A stretch of DNA of 64,000 nucleotides from Bacillus sp. P14.5 (GTDB lineage Bacteria; Bacillota; Bacilli; Bacillales; Bacillaceae_B): NCBI RefSeq assembly GCF_003316765.1, contig NZ_NIJF01000033.1:1-64000 (forward strand), given 5' to 3'. Positions 54,185 to 63,016 of this stretch are shown piece by piece (the first letter of the stretch is position 1; every line of letters starts with the position of its first letter). The position numbers and the translations under genes are program-made. The notes beneath the pieces are model-generated. The model did no database searches and was not told the DNA's origin. It worked only from the letters and a program-made list of their open reading frames with translations.

Positions 54185-54660
54185 TATTTTTTCAGGTATC
54201 CCTGCTCATCCAAATACTGCAGTGACTTAGCAACAACCTCATCCTTCATCACGAAGCTGAATTGATCATCTTCTTTTACCGATTTCAAATCTCCGCTCCA
54301 AATCTGCGGTCCATCTGTCTCCAAGTAGTCTTCTTGATCCTTCAGGAAATCCACTTTGGCAAAAAAAATCGCTTTTGCAAAAGGCTTCTGCTGGTTTACT
54401 CTATAGGTTCCAATACGGATAAGTTTTGACGCGTTTCCGCCAGTTTCTTCATACAGTTCTCGAGTGGCGGCTTCCTGTAATGTTTCGCCTTTTTCCACTT
54501 TCCCTCCAGGAAACTCAAGCCCCCTTGTTTTATGGCGGGTCAAAAGCCATTCACCCTTATGGAAGGCAATCACTAATACATGTTTAGGAGTGATTGGAAA
54601 ATCAGTAGTCCCTAGTGACAGTTCAACCTCGTATCCATTGTAGTCTAAGAATTTTTCCAT
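54184..54660 (-). CDS. ytkD: NUDIX hydrolase YtkD (8-oxo-dGTPase-like)
   Basis: A 158-residue NUDIX protein. The NUDIX box is GGKVEKGETLQEAATRELYE then ETG (residues about 52-74), with the metal-binding Glu pairs intact. B. subtilis YtkD removes oxidised dGTP and is made in sporulation and under stress. The length matches (158) if the ATG at 54660 is used; an ATG five codons upstream is possible, and neither has a strong ribosome binding site. The start faces array E. Confidence 0.85.
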   Translation of the reverse strand: MEKFLDYNGYEVELSLGTTDFPITPKHVLVIAFHKGEWLLTRHKTRGLEFPGGKVEKGETLQEAATRELYEETGGNASKLIRIGTYRVNQQKPFAKAIFFAKVDFLKDQEDYLETDGPQIWSGDLKSVKEDDQFSFVMKDEVVAKSLQYLDEQGYLKK

Positions 54661-54739
54661 TTTAAATTTCACCATTTCTATGTTAATTATATTTTAAATC
54701 ATAGGGCGTTCGTTAAGGTATGGCCCTTATATATCCTTT

Positions 54740-55499
54740 CGAGGTGACCGGATACATATCTCTCAACACAACAAGCCTCTCTTGTATCACGGTGCGGCTT
54801 GGATACATACCTCTCAACCAACACGCATACTCATGTATCCACCCATACAGTGTGGATACATATCTCTCAACAAAAGCACTCACTCATGTATCCACTCGAG
54901 CAGCTTGGATACATATCTTTCAACAAACACGCTCACTCATGTATCCACCCAAGCGCCTTGGATACATATCTCTCAACAAAAGCGCTCACTCATGTATCCA
55001 CCCAAGCGCCTTGGATACATATCTCTCACCAAAAGCGCTCACTCATGTATCCACTCGAGCAGCTTGGATACATATCACTCTCCAAAAGCGGACACTCATG
55101 TACCCACTCGAGCGGATTGGATACATATCTCTCAACAAAAGCACTCACTCATGTATCCACTCGAGCAGCTTGGATACATATCTTTCAACAAACACGCTCA
55201 CTCATGTATCCACTCGAGCAGCTTGGATACATATCTCTCACCACAAACGCTCACTCATGTATCCACTCATACGGCTTGGATACATATCTCTCTCCAAAAG
55301 CGGACACTCATGTACCCACTCGAGCAGCTTAGATACATATCTCTCACCAAAAGCGCTCACTCATGTACCCACTCGAGCAGCTTAGATACATGTCTCTCAC
55401 CACAAACGCTCACTCATGTATCCACCTCATACGGCTTGGATACATATCTCTCACCAAAAGTGCTCACTCATGTATTCACTTGATCAACTTAGAAATATA
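54740..55499. repeat. Array E: about 14 palindromic units of 53 bp
   Basis: A typical unit is GGATACAT, a 24-base loop, ATGTATCC (40 bases in all) and a 13-base linker ACTCGAGCAGCTT. It lies between ytkD and a small conserved gene. It shares ACTCATGTATCCAC with array B. Long ORFs in several frames are an artefact of the repeat. Confidence 0.88.
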
Positions 55500-55846
55500 C
55501 CACAGCCAAACTCCATATTTGTGGCTGGAATAAGATAGAGCCCACCGTTAAAATTGATTACACCCATTATACTATTCTTCTAGAACTCCTTCATGTAAGA
55601 GTTATCAACCTTAAAAGGTTTTAAGTAAAATCGCAAACCTTTTAGACGATGCCTCCTACTTCCCAAACCATATTAACCCTAATTTACCTTCCTGTTTTTC
55701 TTACTCTAAGTCAGGTTGGGCAGCTAGACACTCCCTTGGTGACCTCCCCCCTTAATCTCAGGGAGGTTCGGGCAGCTAAACACCACCTGATAACATTTAA
55801 CCCTTTTCCTTCCCGCTATAAGCTAAAAATGTCACACAAAACAAAA

Positions 55847-55870
55847 AACAGCACTCCAAAGAATGCTGTT
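55847..55870 (-). terminator. Terminator of the 107-residue protein gene
   Basis: AACAGCA and TGCTGTT form a stem followed on the minus strand by TTTTTTG. The stem overlaps the stop codon of the gene. Confidence 0.8.
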
Positions 55871-56192
55871 AAGTCAGATCCGTCAAGATTCCCATGCTTT
55901 TGATATGCTGCTTAGCTTCCTCATCTCCTAGTGTATAAATCATCTGGTAGACATGAAGCAAGTTGTCGTCATAGGCATCATTATCTTTATCAAAATGATA
56001 TTGAAGGTAAGGTGTATGGGCTCGGTAAAAGTTCCGCCAGTCTGTGGAATGCTGCTGGTCAAATACTTCCCTCAACCTGGTGATTTCCTCATCAGTGGCT
56101 GCTATTTTAAAATTCCATGGAGAATCGGTAGAACTTCGGGATATTTCTCCTGTTGCAACTTCAATGTAGTAATCATGTTTTTCTTCTTCCAT
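55869..56192 (-). CDS. Conserved small soluble protein, unknown
   Basis: A 107-residue acidic protein (MEEEKHDYYIEVATGEISRS; later STDWRNFYRAHTPYLQYHFD). I recall similar proteins in Bacillaceae but no function. The ATG at 56192 follows GGGGTGG by six bases. It lies just downstream of the holin-like gene on the same strand, with about 50 bases between, so they probably form an operon. Confidence 0.65.
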   Translation of the reverse strand: MEEEKHDYYIEVATGEISRSSTDSPWNFKIAATDEEITRLREVFDQQHSTDWRNFYRAHTPYLQYHFDKDNDAYDDNLLHVYQMIYTLGDEEAKQHIKSMGILTDLT

Positions 56193-56244
56193 GAGTTCCA
56201 CCCCTTCACAGTGTTACTTATCTTTTCCCTCAAATAAGGAAAAT

Positions 56245-56655
56245 TTATTCAGACTTATTTTTCCTGTTGAACTTGTTCCTCAATGACTTTACTGCTCCAC
56301 TCAAAAATGGAGGAATCGGCAGACCTGCCCTGCCTGCATTTTCAATAATCGATAATACTTCATTGCAAGTATAAAAAATTATGGTGGAATCCCGAATAAT
56401 ATGCTGATTTCCAAGTATAGTATCAATAAGGTGGGCGGCAGCGACCAAGCTGAAGACAAGAACTTTTTTCCCTATTCCTTTCAGCCCTGTTTTGCTCGAA
56501 AGTTCACCATTTATCCCGGACGCAATCACCCCGGTAATATAATCAAGAATCATGGCAATTGTCAGCACCAACAGCAATTGATTCCAGCCGCTGCTCGTCA
56601 TATTGGATACTGTCGAGGTGATGATTGACGCAAATGGAATAATCAGTTTGTTCAT
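56245..56655 (-). CDS. ytkC: Phage holin-like membrane protein YtkC
   Basis: A 136-residue protein with three to four membrane segments and the DYITGVIASGINGELSSKTG segment typical of the phage holin/Cph1 family (residues about 38-57). The later RAGLPIPPFLSGAV is also typical. Such proteins make membrane lesions for lysis or endolysin release, but no endolysin lies nearby, so here it may be a domesticated holin. The position beside ytkD matches YtkC. The start follows GGGAGGGAATG. Confidence 0.8.
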   Translation of the reverse strand: MNKLIIPFASIITSTVSNMTSSGWNQLLLVLTIAMILDYITGVIASGINGELSSKTGLKGIGKKVLVFSLVAAAHLIDTILGNQHIIRDSTIIFYTCNEVLSIIENAGRAGLPIPPFLSGAVKSLRNKFNRKNKSE

Positions 56656-56803
56656 CCCATTCCCTCCCCTCTGAAAACAAAATGTGATTAACCTGCTGTA
56701 AAAAGGGTAAATATTGAATAAGTGGTTGTCCCTTTATTCATCATATGACGAAAAGTTTCTTACGGTTATAGATATGAAAAAAATGAGTCAGGAGGTGGTA
56801 GAC

Positions 56804-57052
56804 ATGAAGCTGGTGGAGGAGCTGTATGAAATTTACAGAGGCAAAATCAGGGGAACTGAAGAAGATTTGGATATGATCGCCTTAACAATACTTGAGGAAT
56901 CCTCAAGAAAAGAGCTACTGAACATCATCGAAGAGATGGACAACGAGGAACTTCACTATTTTATCCGTTTATACATATTGGAAACGTTAAAGGAAAAGCT
57001 GACATCCGGAGATCATGAAGAAAAGCATAATTACAGACGGAATATTCATTGA
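56804..57052 (+). CDS. DUF6154 family protein
   Basis: An 82-residue acidic, helical protein (MKLVEELYEIYRGKIRGTEE; later LTILEESSRKELLNIIEEMD), which fits the DUF6154 family of Bacillaceae; function unknown. The ATG at 56804 is eight bases after AGGAGGTGG; the frame stays open to 56714 but no start there has such a site. Its transcript ends at the bidirectional terminator next to the YjfB-like gene. Confidence 0.75.
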   Translation: MKLVEELYEIYRGKIRGTEEDLDMIALTILEESSRKELLNIIEEMDNEELHYFIRLYILETLKEKLTSGDHEEKHNYRRNIH

Positions 57053-57056
57053 ACCA

Positions 57057-57095
57057 AAAAACTCCCGAAGAGCAGCCACTCTTCGGGAGTTTTTT
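57057..57095. terminator. Bidirectional terminator
   Basis: AAAAACTCCCGAAGAG and CTCTTCGGGAGTTTTT are perfect arms with runs on both sides, between convergent genes. Confidence 0.92.
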
Positions 57096-57096
57096 C

Positions 57097-57288
57097 TCAC
57101 CCCTTCAAATCGACAGAGCCGCCTTTAAAAGGATGAGGAGCTTCTTTCACTTGGGCTGTCTCAGTCATATTTTCCATCATGGCTGTTGCTCCAGCCATCT
57201 GAGACGCCATTTGACTTTGCAGGAGACTTAAGTTCAAAGTGTGCTGAAGTTCAGCCGTCTGCCTGCCCATCATTGCAGATAAGTTCAT
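57097..57288 (-). CDS. YjfB-like putative motility protein
   Basis: A 63-residue protein rich in Met, Gln and Ala (MNLSAMMGRQTAELQHTLNL; later FKGGSVDLKG). It resembles the small YjfB family, which is annotated as putative motility proteins. The function is not established. The ATG at 57288 follows GAGGGACCTT; a TTG one codon upstream is possible. Confidence 0.65.
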   Translation of the reverse strand: MNLSAMMGRQTAELQHTLNLSLLQSQMASQMAGATAMMENMTETAQVKEAPHPFKGGSVDLKG

Positions 57289-57429
57289 CAAGGTCCCTCA
57301 TCTCTTTTAAAAATGTATGTATGATCAGAGAAGTCTTACTATAAAATTAACAGATTTCCGGGATAATAGGAATAGTATTAACTCGCTTTCACCTTCATGG
57401 TAAAATAATTGAAAAGGGAGGAATCAGTT

Positions 57430-57606
57430 ATGGGTTATGTTGGTGTACTCGTCATCTCCATCATCCTAATCGTCATAATTATATTGGTAAGCGTGCTGAC
57501 CACCAGCAAGGCATACGATTATAAACATACGGTGGATCCGATTGAAAACAATCCCCATCTCGATGTCGATGAGGATCAAAATAAAAGCGAAGATAAACAT
57601 TCTTAA
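57430..57606 (+). CDS. ytzI: Small membrane protein YtzI
   Basis: A 58-residue protein with one N-terminal membrane segment (VGVLVISIILIVIIILVSVL) followed by a charged, Asp-rich tail (KAYDYKHTVDPIENNPHLDV). It matches YtzI by layout, the TSKAYDYKHTVDP segment and position before yidD. Function unknown. The ATG at 57430 follows GGGAGG by eight bases; the upstream frame to 57409 has no such site. Confidence 0.75.
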   Translation: MGYVGVLVISIILIVIIILVSVLTTSKAYDYKHTVDPIENNPHLDVDEDQNKSEDKHS

Positions 57607-57823
57607 AAAGGGCGGTTAAGAAGAGGGCAGCTTTCTCAGGAAAATTGCACTCTTTTTAGTTTGGTGCAAATAACTTTGGCTCACAACCGGCCAGCGGGTC
57701 TTTTACATTCGTATATAATTATACGGAAAAGACATTATCAAAATGGTCATTGCTGCTTTAGAAGTTTTAAATTCACAATAGACATGATATATTTTTGGTA
57801 TAACCGTATTCAGGAGGCCAGTC

Positions 57824-58060
57824 ATGAAAAAAATATTTCTTGGGCTGATACGCATTTACCAATTGGTTATATCGCCTTTAAAGCCTCCGACTTGCAGATT
57901 TTATCCAACCTGTTCCCATTATGGAATGGAATCCATCAAACGATTTGGAGCCCTGCGGGGAGGCTGGCTGACAATAAAAAGAATAGTGAAATGTCATCCT
58001 TTTCATCCGGGAGGGATCGATGAAGTTCCTGAAAAATGGCCATCAAGCGAAAAAACTTGA
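57824..58060 (+). CDS. yidD: Membrane protein insertion efficiency factor YidD
   Basis: A 78-residue protein with an N-terminal amphipathic helix and the family signature [20 protein letters not shown], followed by [13 protein letters not shown]. The family helps YidC-dependent insertion of membrane proteins. Known as ytjA in B. subtilis. The start follows CAGGAGGCCAGTC. It lies alone, between ytzI and the zinc-uptake gene. Confidence 0.92.
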   Translation: MKKIFLGLIRIYQLVISPLKPPTCRFYPTCSHYGMESIKRFGALRGGWLTIKRIVKCHPFHPGGIDEVPEKWPSSEKT

Positions 58061-58114
58061 TGGTTTTTTCCTTGCATTTATTGTCCGGCGATAGTAAAAT
58101 CATCTAGGGGTTAC

Positions 58115-58135
58115 AAATCGTAATGATTACTTTTT
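58115..58135 (+). promoter_or_regulatory. Zur box upstream of the zinc-binding protein gene
   Basis: AAATCGTAATGATTACTTTT and one further T match the Bacillus Zur box (AAATCGTAATNATTACGATTT) with few mismatches. It is 55 bases before the start codon, so zinc repletion would repress the gene. Confidence 0.8.
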
Positions 58136-58189
58136 ATTAATAAAAATTATTCTGACATTCCCATAATAATTTTAAAGAGGAGGAGAAAC

Positions 58190-59383
58190 ATGAAACGCTT
58201 AAAATTACTGGTCAGCGTCACCTTCCTATCGCTGCTTGCTGCATGCGGAGGTACCGGGACTGACAATGAAAACACCACTGATTCTGATACGCTAAAAGTT
58301 TACACAACCGTCTACCCATTAAGTGATTTCACTGAAAAAATCGGAGGGGAATACGTGGAGACAGAATCCATTTATCCTCCTGGTGCTGATGAGCACACAT
58401 TTGAACCTTCCCAAAAAGATATGATGATGTTGTCTGATGCAGACGTTTTCTTTTACATTGGATTGGGATTAGAAGGATTTGTTGATAAAGCAGAAGACGT
58501 TCTGGAAAACGAGAATGTAACAATGGTTGCCGCAGGCGCTGCACTGGAAGGCAGTCTTGAAGGCGAAGAAGAGCATTCTGATGAGCTCGCGCATGAAGAC
58601 GACGAAGAACATTCTGACGAGCACGCTCATGAAGAAGAAGGTCATTCGGACGAGCATGCTCATGAAGACGAGGAAGAACATTCTGACGAGCACGCTCATA
58701 AAGACGACGAAGAACATTCTGACGAGCACGCTCATGAAGACGACGAAGAGCATTCTGACGAGCACGCTCATGAAGAAGAAGAAGGTCATTCGGACGAGCA
58801 TGCTCATGAAGACGAAGAAGAGCATTCAGAAGAAGACGGCCACAACCATGACCATGACGTCGATCCACATGTTTGGCTGGACCCTGTTTATTCTAAAGAA
58901 TTAGCGCACAGCATCTATGAAGGACTTTCTGAAAAGATGCCTGAACAAGAAGAAACATTTAAGGAAAACTATGATCAATTAGTTTCTCAGCTGGATGAGC
59001 TCAACGAATCATTTGAAGACACTGTCTCTCACGCAGAACATAGCCAGATCTTTGTTGCTCATGCTGCTTATGGCTATTGGGAACAACGCTACGGCATTGA
59101 ACAGGTAGCCATTTCAGGGATTTCTTCAACGGATGAACCGTCTCAGCAGGAGTTAAAAGAAATCATTGATTCAGCCCGGGAGAACAATATTGAGTACATC
59201 CTCTTTGAGCAAAATGGCTCATCTAGATTGACCGAAGTGGTCCAAAAAGAAATCGGTGCTGAAGAACTTTTCTTGCACAATCTTGGTGTCCGTACTCAGG
59301 AAGATATTGACGAAGAGAAAGACTACTTTGACTTAATGAATGACAATATAAAAACACTGCAGAGAGCCCTTGGCAGTGAATGA
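58190..59383 (+). CDS. znuA: Zinc ABC transporter substrate-binding lipoprotein (AdcA/ZnuA-like)
   Basis: A 397-residue cluster A-I zinc-binding protein. The signal peptide ends at the lipobox LLAAC (Cys19). The metal-site segments are VYPLSDFTEKIG, PGADEHTFEPSQ, DPHVWLDPVY and AHAAYGYW, with conserved His. Between residues about 125 and 225 lies a long acidic His-rich loop made of tandem DEHAHEDDEEHS-type units, seen in the family but unusually long here. The start follows GGAGGAG. No ATPase or permease genes lie nearby; they are probably elsewhere (adcBC type), so this is a lone binding protein. The Zur box supports a zinc role. Confidence 0.92.
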   Translation: MKRLKLLVSVTFLSLLAACGGTGTDNENTTDSDTLKVYTTVYPLSDFTEKIGGEYVETESIYPPGADEHTFEPSQKDMMMLSDADVFFYIGLGLEGFVDKAEDVLENENVTMVAAGAALEGSLEGEEEHSDELAHEDDEEHSDEHAHEEEGHSDEHAHEDEEEHSDEHAHKDDEEHSDEHAHEDDEEHSDEHAHEEEEGHSDEHAHEDEEEHSEEDGHNHDHDVDPHVWLDPVYSKELAHSIYEGLSEKMPEQEETFKENYDQLVSQLDELNESFEDTVSHAEHSQIFVAHAAYGYWEQRYGIEQVAISGISSTDEPSQQELKEIIDSARENNIEYILFEQNGSSRLTEVVQKEIGAEELFLHNLGVRTQEDIDEEKDYFDLMNDNIKTLQRALGSE

Positions 59384-59388
59384 TTGGG

Positions 59389-59418
59389 AAGTGCTGACTT
59401 AAGTGGTCAGCACTTTTT
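59389..59418 (+). terminator. Terminator of the zinc-binding protein gene
   Basis: AGTGCTGAC and GTCAGCACT form a perfect stem followed by TTTTTTT. Confidence 0.9.
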
Positions 59419-59865
59419 TTATACATATTGTTGATTGTTCAGTTGGTGAAATATTGCCGACTGCTGTTTCACCGATAAAAATAGGTTCCCGCTGAATACC
59501 TGGAAAACGAGCCTGCACATTTACTGAATTCGATTTAGCCGATAAACAAGCCTTTTCCTCTGTTAAGCATCAGATGCTCTTTTTACTGCACCAAGCACCA
59601 AGTTTCTGATTCTTAAATTTCATGCTGTATAAACGCTCTTTTTACTGCACCAAGTTTCTAATTTCCGGAATTGATGCAGTATGTTTTCGCCGTTCAAAAG
59701 CTTTAGACCCCCAACTCTTATTGAGCCATGCCATGGTTGGCTTTCTCCTTTACATCCACTCAAAGTAACTTTTAAAATCTTAATTCCCTCAATTGGATAA
59801 CTCTGCATAATTTCTATTCTTTGGAGAAGAATATAACCGTCAATCACAACTAAAGGAGTAACATT
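59419..59865. other. Intergenic stretch with short direct repeats
   Basis: No gene is seen. GCTCTTTTTACTGCACCAAG occurs twice, 59 bases apart (59576-59595 and 59635-59654), with TGCAGTA-like relatives close by. Earlier bases (59470-59550) have ACCGATAAAAATAG and GCCGATAAACAAG, loosely related to the short repeats at 28748-28880. The ythA promoter is probably near 59800. Confidence 0.5.
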
Positions 59866-61218
59866 ATGGATGATTTAGTCATTGCACGGTCAATGTTCGG
59901 AACAACTATGGGGTTTCACATCATTTTTGCCACTCTAGGTGTGGCTATTCCGATGATGATCCTCATTGCAGAACTGCTTTATCAGAAAACGAAAGACCGC
60001 GAGTATGAAATCATGGGAAAAAGATGGACCAAAGCCTTTGCGGTGCTTCTGGGGGTCGGTATTCCTTCAGGTACAATAGCCGGTGTTCAGCTCTCTCTTC
60101 TTTGGCCTGGTTTTATGGAGGTCGTCGGAAGGGTCATGGCCCTGCCATTTCAAATTGAAATCTACGCCTTTTTTGTTGAGGCTCTATTTATGTCCATCTA
60201 TGTATATGCGGCTAATCGAATTGCTCCATGGATGAGGATTCTGAGCCTGACATTCGTGGTGCTGGGGGGATTGGCGTCTGCCGTTCTTATCACAAACGTC
60301 CATGCCTTTGAGGGCACTCCCGCCGGTTTCAGGATGGTCAATGGAGAAATTGTCGATGTGGATCCTTGGAAAGCCTTTTTCAATCCGAGTTTCTTTGTAA
60401 CGGCTGGACATGTTGCGCTGTCAGCCTATGTCACGGGAGGATTTGTCATAGCCTCTGTCGCCGCCTATAAAATGATGAAAGCGGACTTTGGCAGCCGTGT
60501 CTATAAATTTCATCGAAAAGCCTTGGTGCTTGGTTTGCTCGTCGGCGGGTTTTTTGCCTTCTTTACTGCCATCAATGGCCATGAATCAGCGCAGATGCTC
60601 CATGAGTATCAGCCTGAAAAGCTTGCCGCTGCCGAGGGATTATTTGAGACACAGCGTTATGCTCCGCTGGCTATAGGAGGGTTCACTGACAGAGAAACAC
60701 AGGAAGTGAAGTGGGGTATTGAAATCCCGTGGGCTTTGAGTTTCCTTGCTGGAGACAGTTTCAAAACCGAAGTCATCGGACTGAATGATTTTCCGGAAGA
60801 ATACTGGCCGCCTCTTTTCGTCCATACGCTTTTTAACGCAATGGTTGGGATCGGCAGCCTATTGATTTTACTTGGACTGATGGCTTTTGTGTGGAACAAG
60901 CTGCTGAAAAAAGACCGCTTCCCGAAATGGATGATGTGGTTGTTTGTTGCCGGTGGTCCCTTATCTATCCTGGCAATTGAATTCGGCTGGATCTTTGCCT
61001 GTACCGGCAGACAGCCATGGACCATCTACAGGATGTTGAGCACCGAGGATTCCGTGACCACAACTGGAAACCTTGCAACACTGTTTGTCGCTTTTACATC
61101 CGTTTATGTAGTGCTCGGGATTGCGGTAGTATCAGTTCTCATGTACTACTTCAAAAGGCATCCTGCTGAAGATGATTTGAATAAAGTCGAACACACAGAG
61201 ACTGGATTTTTCTCGTAA
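59866..61218 (+). CDS. ythA: Cytochrome bd-type oxidase subunit I
   Basis: A 450-residue subunit with nine or so membrane segments and haem-ligand-bearing motifs: MGFHIIFATLGVAIP near the start (His of haem b595), EIYAFFVEALFM with GxxE-type Glu, and ACTGRQPWTIY near residue 384. The quinol loop is short, as in cyanide-insensitive bd-like oxidases (CIO/YthA). It takes electrons from menaquinol and reduces oxygen. The start follows AAAGGAGTAAC. ythB follows after 42 bases. Confidence 0.93.
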   Translation: MDDLVIARSMFGTTMGFHIIFATLGVAIPMMILIAELLYQKTKDREYEIMGKRWTKAFAVLLGVGIPSGTIAGVQLSLLWPGFMEVVGRVMALPFQIEIYAFFVEALFMSIYVYAANRIAPWMRILSLTFVVLGGLASAVLITNVHAFEGTPAGFRMVNGEIVDVDPWKAFFNPSFFVTAGHVALSAYVTGGFVIASVAAYKMMKADFGSRVYKFHRKALVLGLLVGGFFAFFTAINGHESAQMLHEYQPEKLAAAEGLFETQRYAPLAIGGFTDRETQEVKWGIEIPWALSFLAGDSFKTEVIGLNDFPEEYWPPLFVHTLFNAMVGIGSLLILLGLMAFVWNKLLKKDRFPKWMMWLFVAGGPLSILAIEFGWIFACTGRQPWTIYRMLSTEDSVTTTGNLATLFVAFTSVYVVLGIAVVSVLMYYFKRHPAEDDLNKVEHTETGFFS

Positions 61219-61260
61219 CCTCAATTACATACACTGAGGAACACCTATGGAGGTGAAAAG

Positions 61261-62289
61261 ATGTCGAATGAATTATTGGCTATCACGGTCTTATGGGGAT
61301 TTGTCTTCATCTATGCCGTCATGGCAACCATGGATTTCGGAGCGGGATTCTGGTCAATGGTATATATCAATCACGAAAAAACGAAAGCGACCAATATTGC
61401 GAATAGGTATCTCTCACCTACTTGGGAAGTGACCAATACTTTCATCGTAGCAATTGTTGTGGCAATCTACAGTTTCTTCCCGGGGGCAGCCTATTCACTT
61501 GGAACAGTTCTGCTGGTTCCGGGCAGTATGATTTTGCTGCTGCTTGCTTTAAGAAGCGCCTTTCTTGTTTTTTCACATGTGGCAGATGACTATAGGAAGA
61601 TCCTGACTTATATTTCCGGGATAACCGGCCTGCTGATTCCAGGTCTCCTCATCAGTGTCCTGCCGATTTCACATGGAGAGTTTGTCGATTTTGAAAATGG
61701 ACAGACCCTGCAGTTGGGAAAATTGTTCACAAGTCCGCATGAATATGCTTTCATCGGATTTGCCATCAGCTCGACGCTCTTCTTATCCTCCCTTTTGCTG
61801 GCGGACTATTCTAAAGCGTCGGATGAACTGGATGCCTACCGTGTTTACCGGAGAGATGCCATGATAACCGGACCTCTCTCCCTTATTACAGCATTGCTGA
61901 TCATGTTCACCATGCAGACAGAAGCATCCTGGATTTATGAAAAAATGATGGAAGATCAGCTTCTCCTAATACTTTCACTGCTCGGCTTCCTTGTTGCCGG
62001 CGGGGCACTTTTTTTACCCACTGATAAAAAAGGAATCAAGGGAATGCCGAGAATCGCTGTTATTGCCATTACTCTTCAGTATCTGATCGCGAGCTACGTA
62101 TACGGGAAGGCTCATCTTCCTTACATCATCTATCCAGAGGTGACCATCCAATCCGGCTTTACAGACCCTAATTCTTTTAAAGCCGTCTTTATCACCTATA
62201 TTGTCGGCTTTGCGATTCTGTTTCCCGGGTTTGTGTATTTCTGGAGTCTGTTCATGAATGATAAACGTTATTTGAAACAGAAGACTTAA
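61261..62289 (+). CDS. ythB: Cytochrome bd-type oxidase subunit II
   Basis: A 342-residue membrane protein of the CydB family with about eight to nine segments, including AVMATMDFGAGFWSM (residues about 19-33) and LSPTWEVTNTFIVA (about 55-68), typical of the group. It forms the heterodimer with YthA. The ATG follows GGAGGTGAAAAG. The pair matches ythAB by length and neighbourhood. The third gene (ythC) is not present. Confidence 0.92.
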   Translation: MSNELLAITVLWGFVFIYAVMATMDFGAGFWSMVYINHEKTKATNIANRYLSPTWEVTNTFIVAIVVAIYSFFPGAAYSLGTVLLVPGSMILLLLALRSAFLVFSHVADDYRKILTYISGITGLLIPGLLISVLPISHGEFVDFENGQTLQLGKLFTSPHEYAFIGFAISSTLFLSSLLLADYSKASDELDAYRVYRRDAMITGPLSLITALLIMFTMQTEASWIYEKMMEDQLLLILSLLGFLVAGGALFLPTDKKGIKGMPRIAVIAITLQYLIASYVYGKAHLPYIIYPEVTIQSGFTDPNSFKAVFITYIVGFAILFPGFVYFWSLFMNDKRYLKQKT

Positions 62290-62369
62290 ATAAGATTTAC
62301 CACTCATAAAACTTCCCTTTTTCATCAAAACTAACCATGTACGGAATTTCTGACATGGGAGTGATAATG

Positions 62370-62525
62370 ATGGCTAAGGACGTATTATGCGAGGTCAACA
62401 ACTGCCACTACTGGAAAAAAGGAAACCACTGTGGTGCTGAACAGATTTATGTGGTCAGCCATTCAGGCAAACAGGCGGATGACCAGCATGAAACTGACTG
62501 CAAAACTTTCGAACCGATTTCATAA
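62370..62525 (+). CDS. DUF1540 cysteine-containing small protein
   Basis: A 51-residue protein with four Cys and His arranged as CEVNNCHYWKKGNHC and a later DCKTFEP, which fits the DUF1540 family seen in sporulating Bacillota and probably binds metal. No function is established. The second ATG of ATG-ATG follows GGGAGTG. It ends at a terminator. Confidence 0.75.
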   Translation: MAKDVLCEVNNCHYWKKGNHCGAEQIYVVSHSGKQADDQHETDCKTFEPIS

Positions 62526-62527
62526 TG

Positions 62528-62562
62528 TGAAAAGGGAGGCTGATATGTTCAGCCTCCCTTCT
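62528..62562 (+). terminator. Terminator of the DUF1540 gene
   Basis: AAGGGAGGCTGA and TCAGCCTCCCTT form a perfect stem with a short loop, followed by CTGCTT only. Confidence 0.7.
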
Positions 62563-62655
62563 GCTTGCCATAAGAATTTAAGTACTGGCTCTGCTTCCGA
62601 TTTTGTCTTAATCTAAACCAAAACCATTATATAGTCACCGTTTATGAATTGAATT

Positions 62656-62777
62656 GTTGATTTCCACTACAGGTGCCGACTCCGCGGGGCGGGCGGTGAG
62701 CCTCCTCGGCTTTGCCTGCGGGGTCTCACCTGTCCCGCTAATCCCGCTGGAGATCGGACACCTTCCGTTCCAATCAA
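62656..62777. repeat. G/C-rich dispersed palindrome
   Basis: It begins TTGATTTCCACTACAGG and ends CCTTCCGTTCCAATCAACC, with the core CGGGGCGGGCGGTGAGCC and GGGGTCTCACCTGTCCCG in common with 31881-32006. The rest of the gap up to menC (62778-63016) shows no gene. Confidence 0.8.
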
Positions 62778-63016
62778 CCCTTTGTAACTAATTATACCCT
62801 GAAACCTTGGACTGTTAAGAAGACTTAATACGCTGTTGTAAATGTTATTTCAAAAGTTTTACATCAAACGATATCCTATATCAATGTACCAGTAATGATT
62901 ATGAAGTCTATTTACAGTTTTCAGGTAAGCTGAACTTATATTGCTAAATGAGCACCTCTACTTTTAATCGATGTAATAATTATTATAGCCTGTTCAAATG
63001 GTCCTCGTTCCAATCT

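Noticed and set aside
54720..55483. Long ORFs of about 180-230 codons in array E
   Set aside because: The same peptide appears in several frames because the unit length is not a multiple of three and stops are absent from it; no start signals.
58329..58868. Minus-strand and alternative-frame ORFs over the zinc-binding gene
   Set aside because: They are shadows of the His-acid tandem repeat, without start signals.
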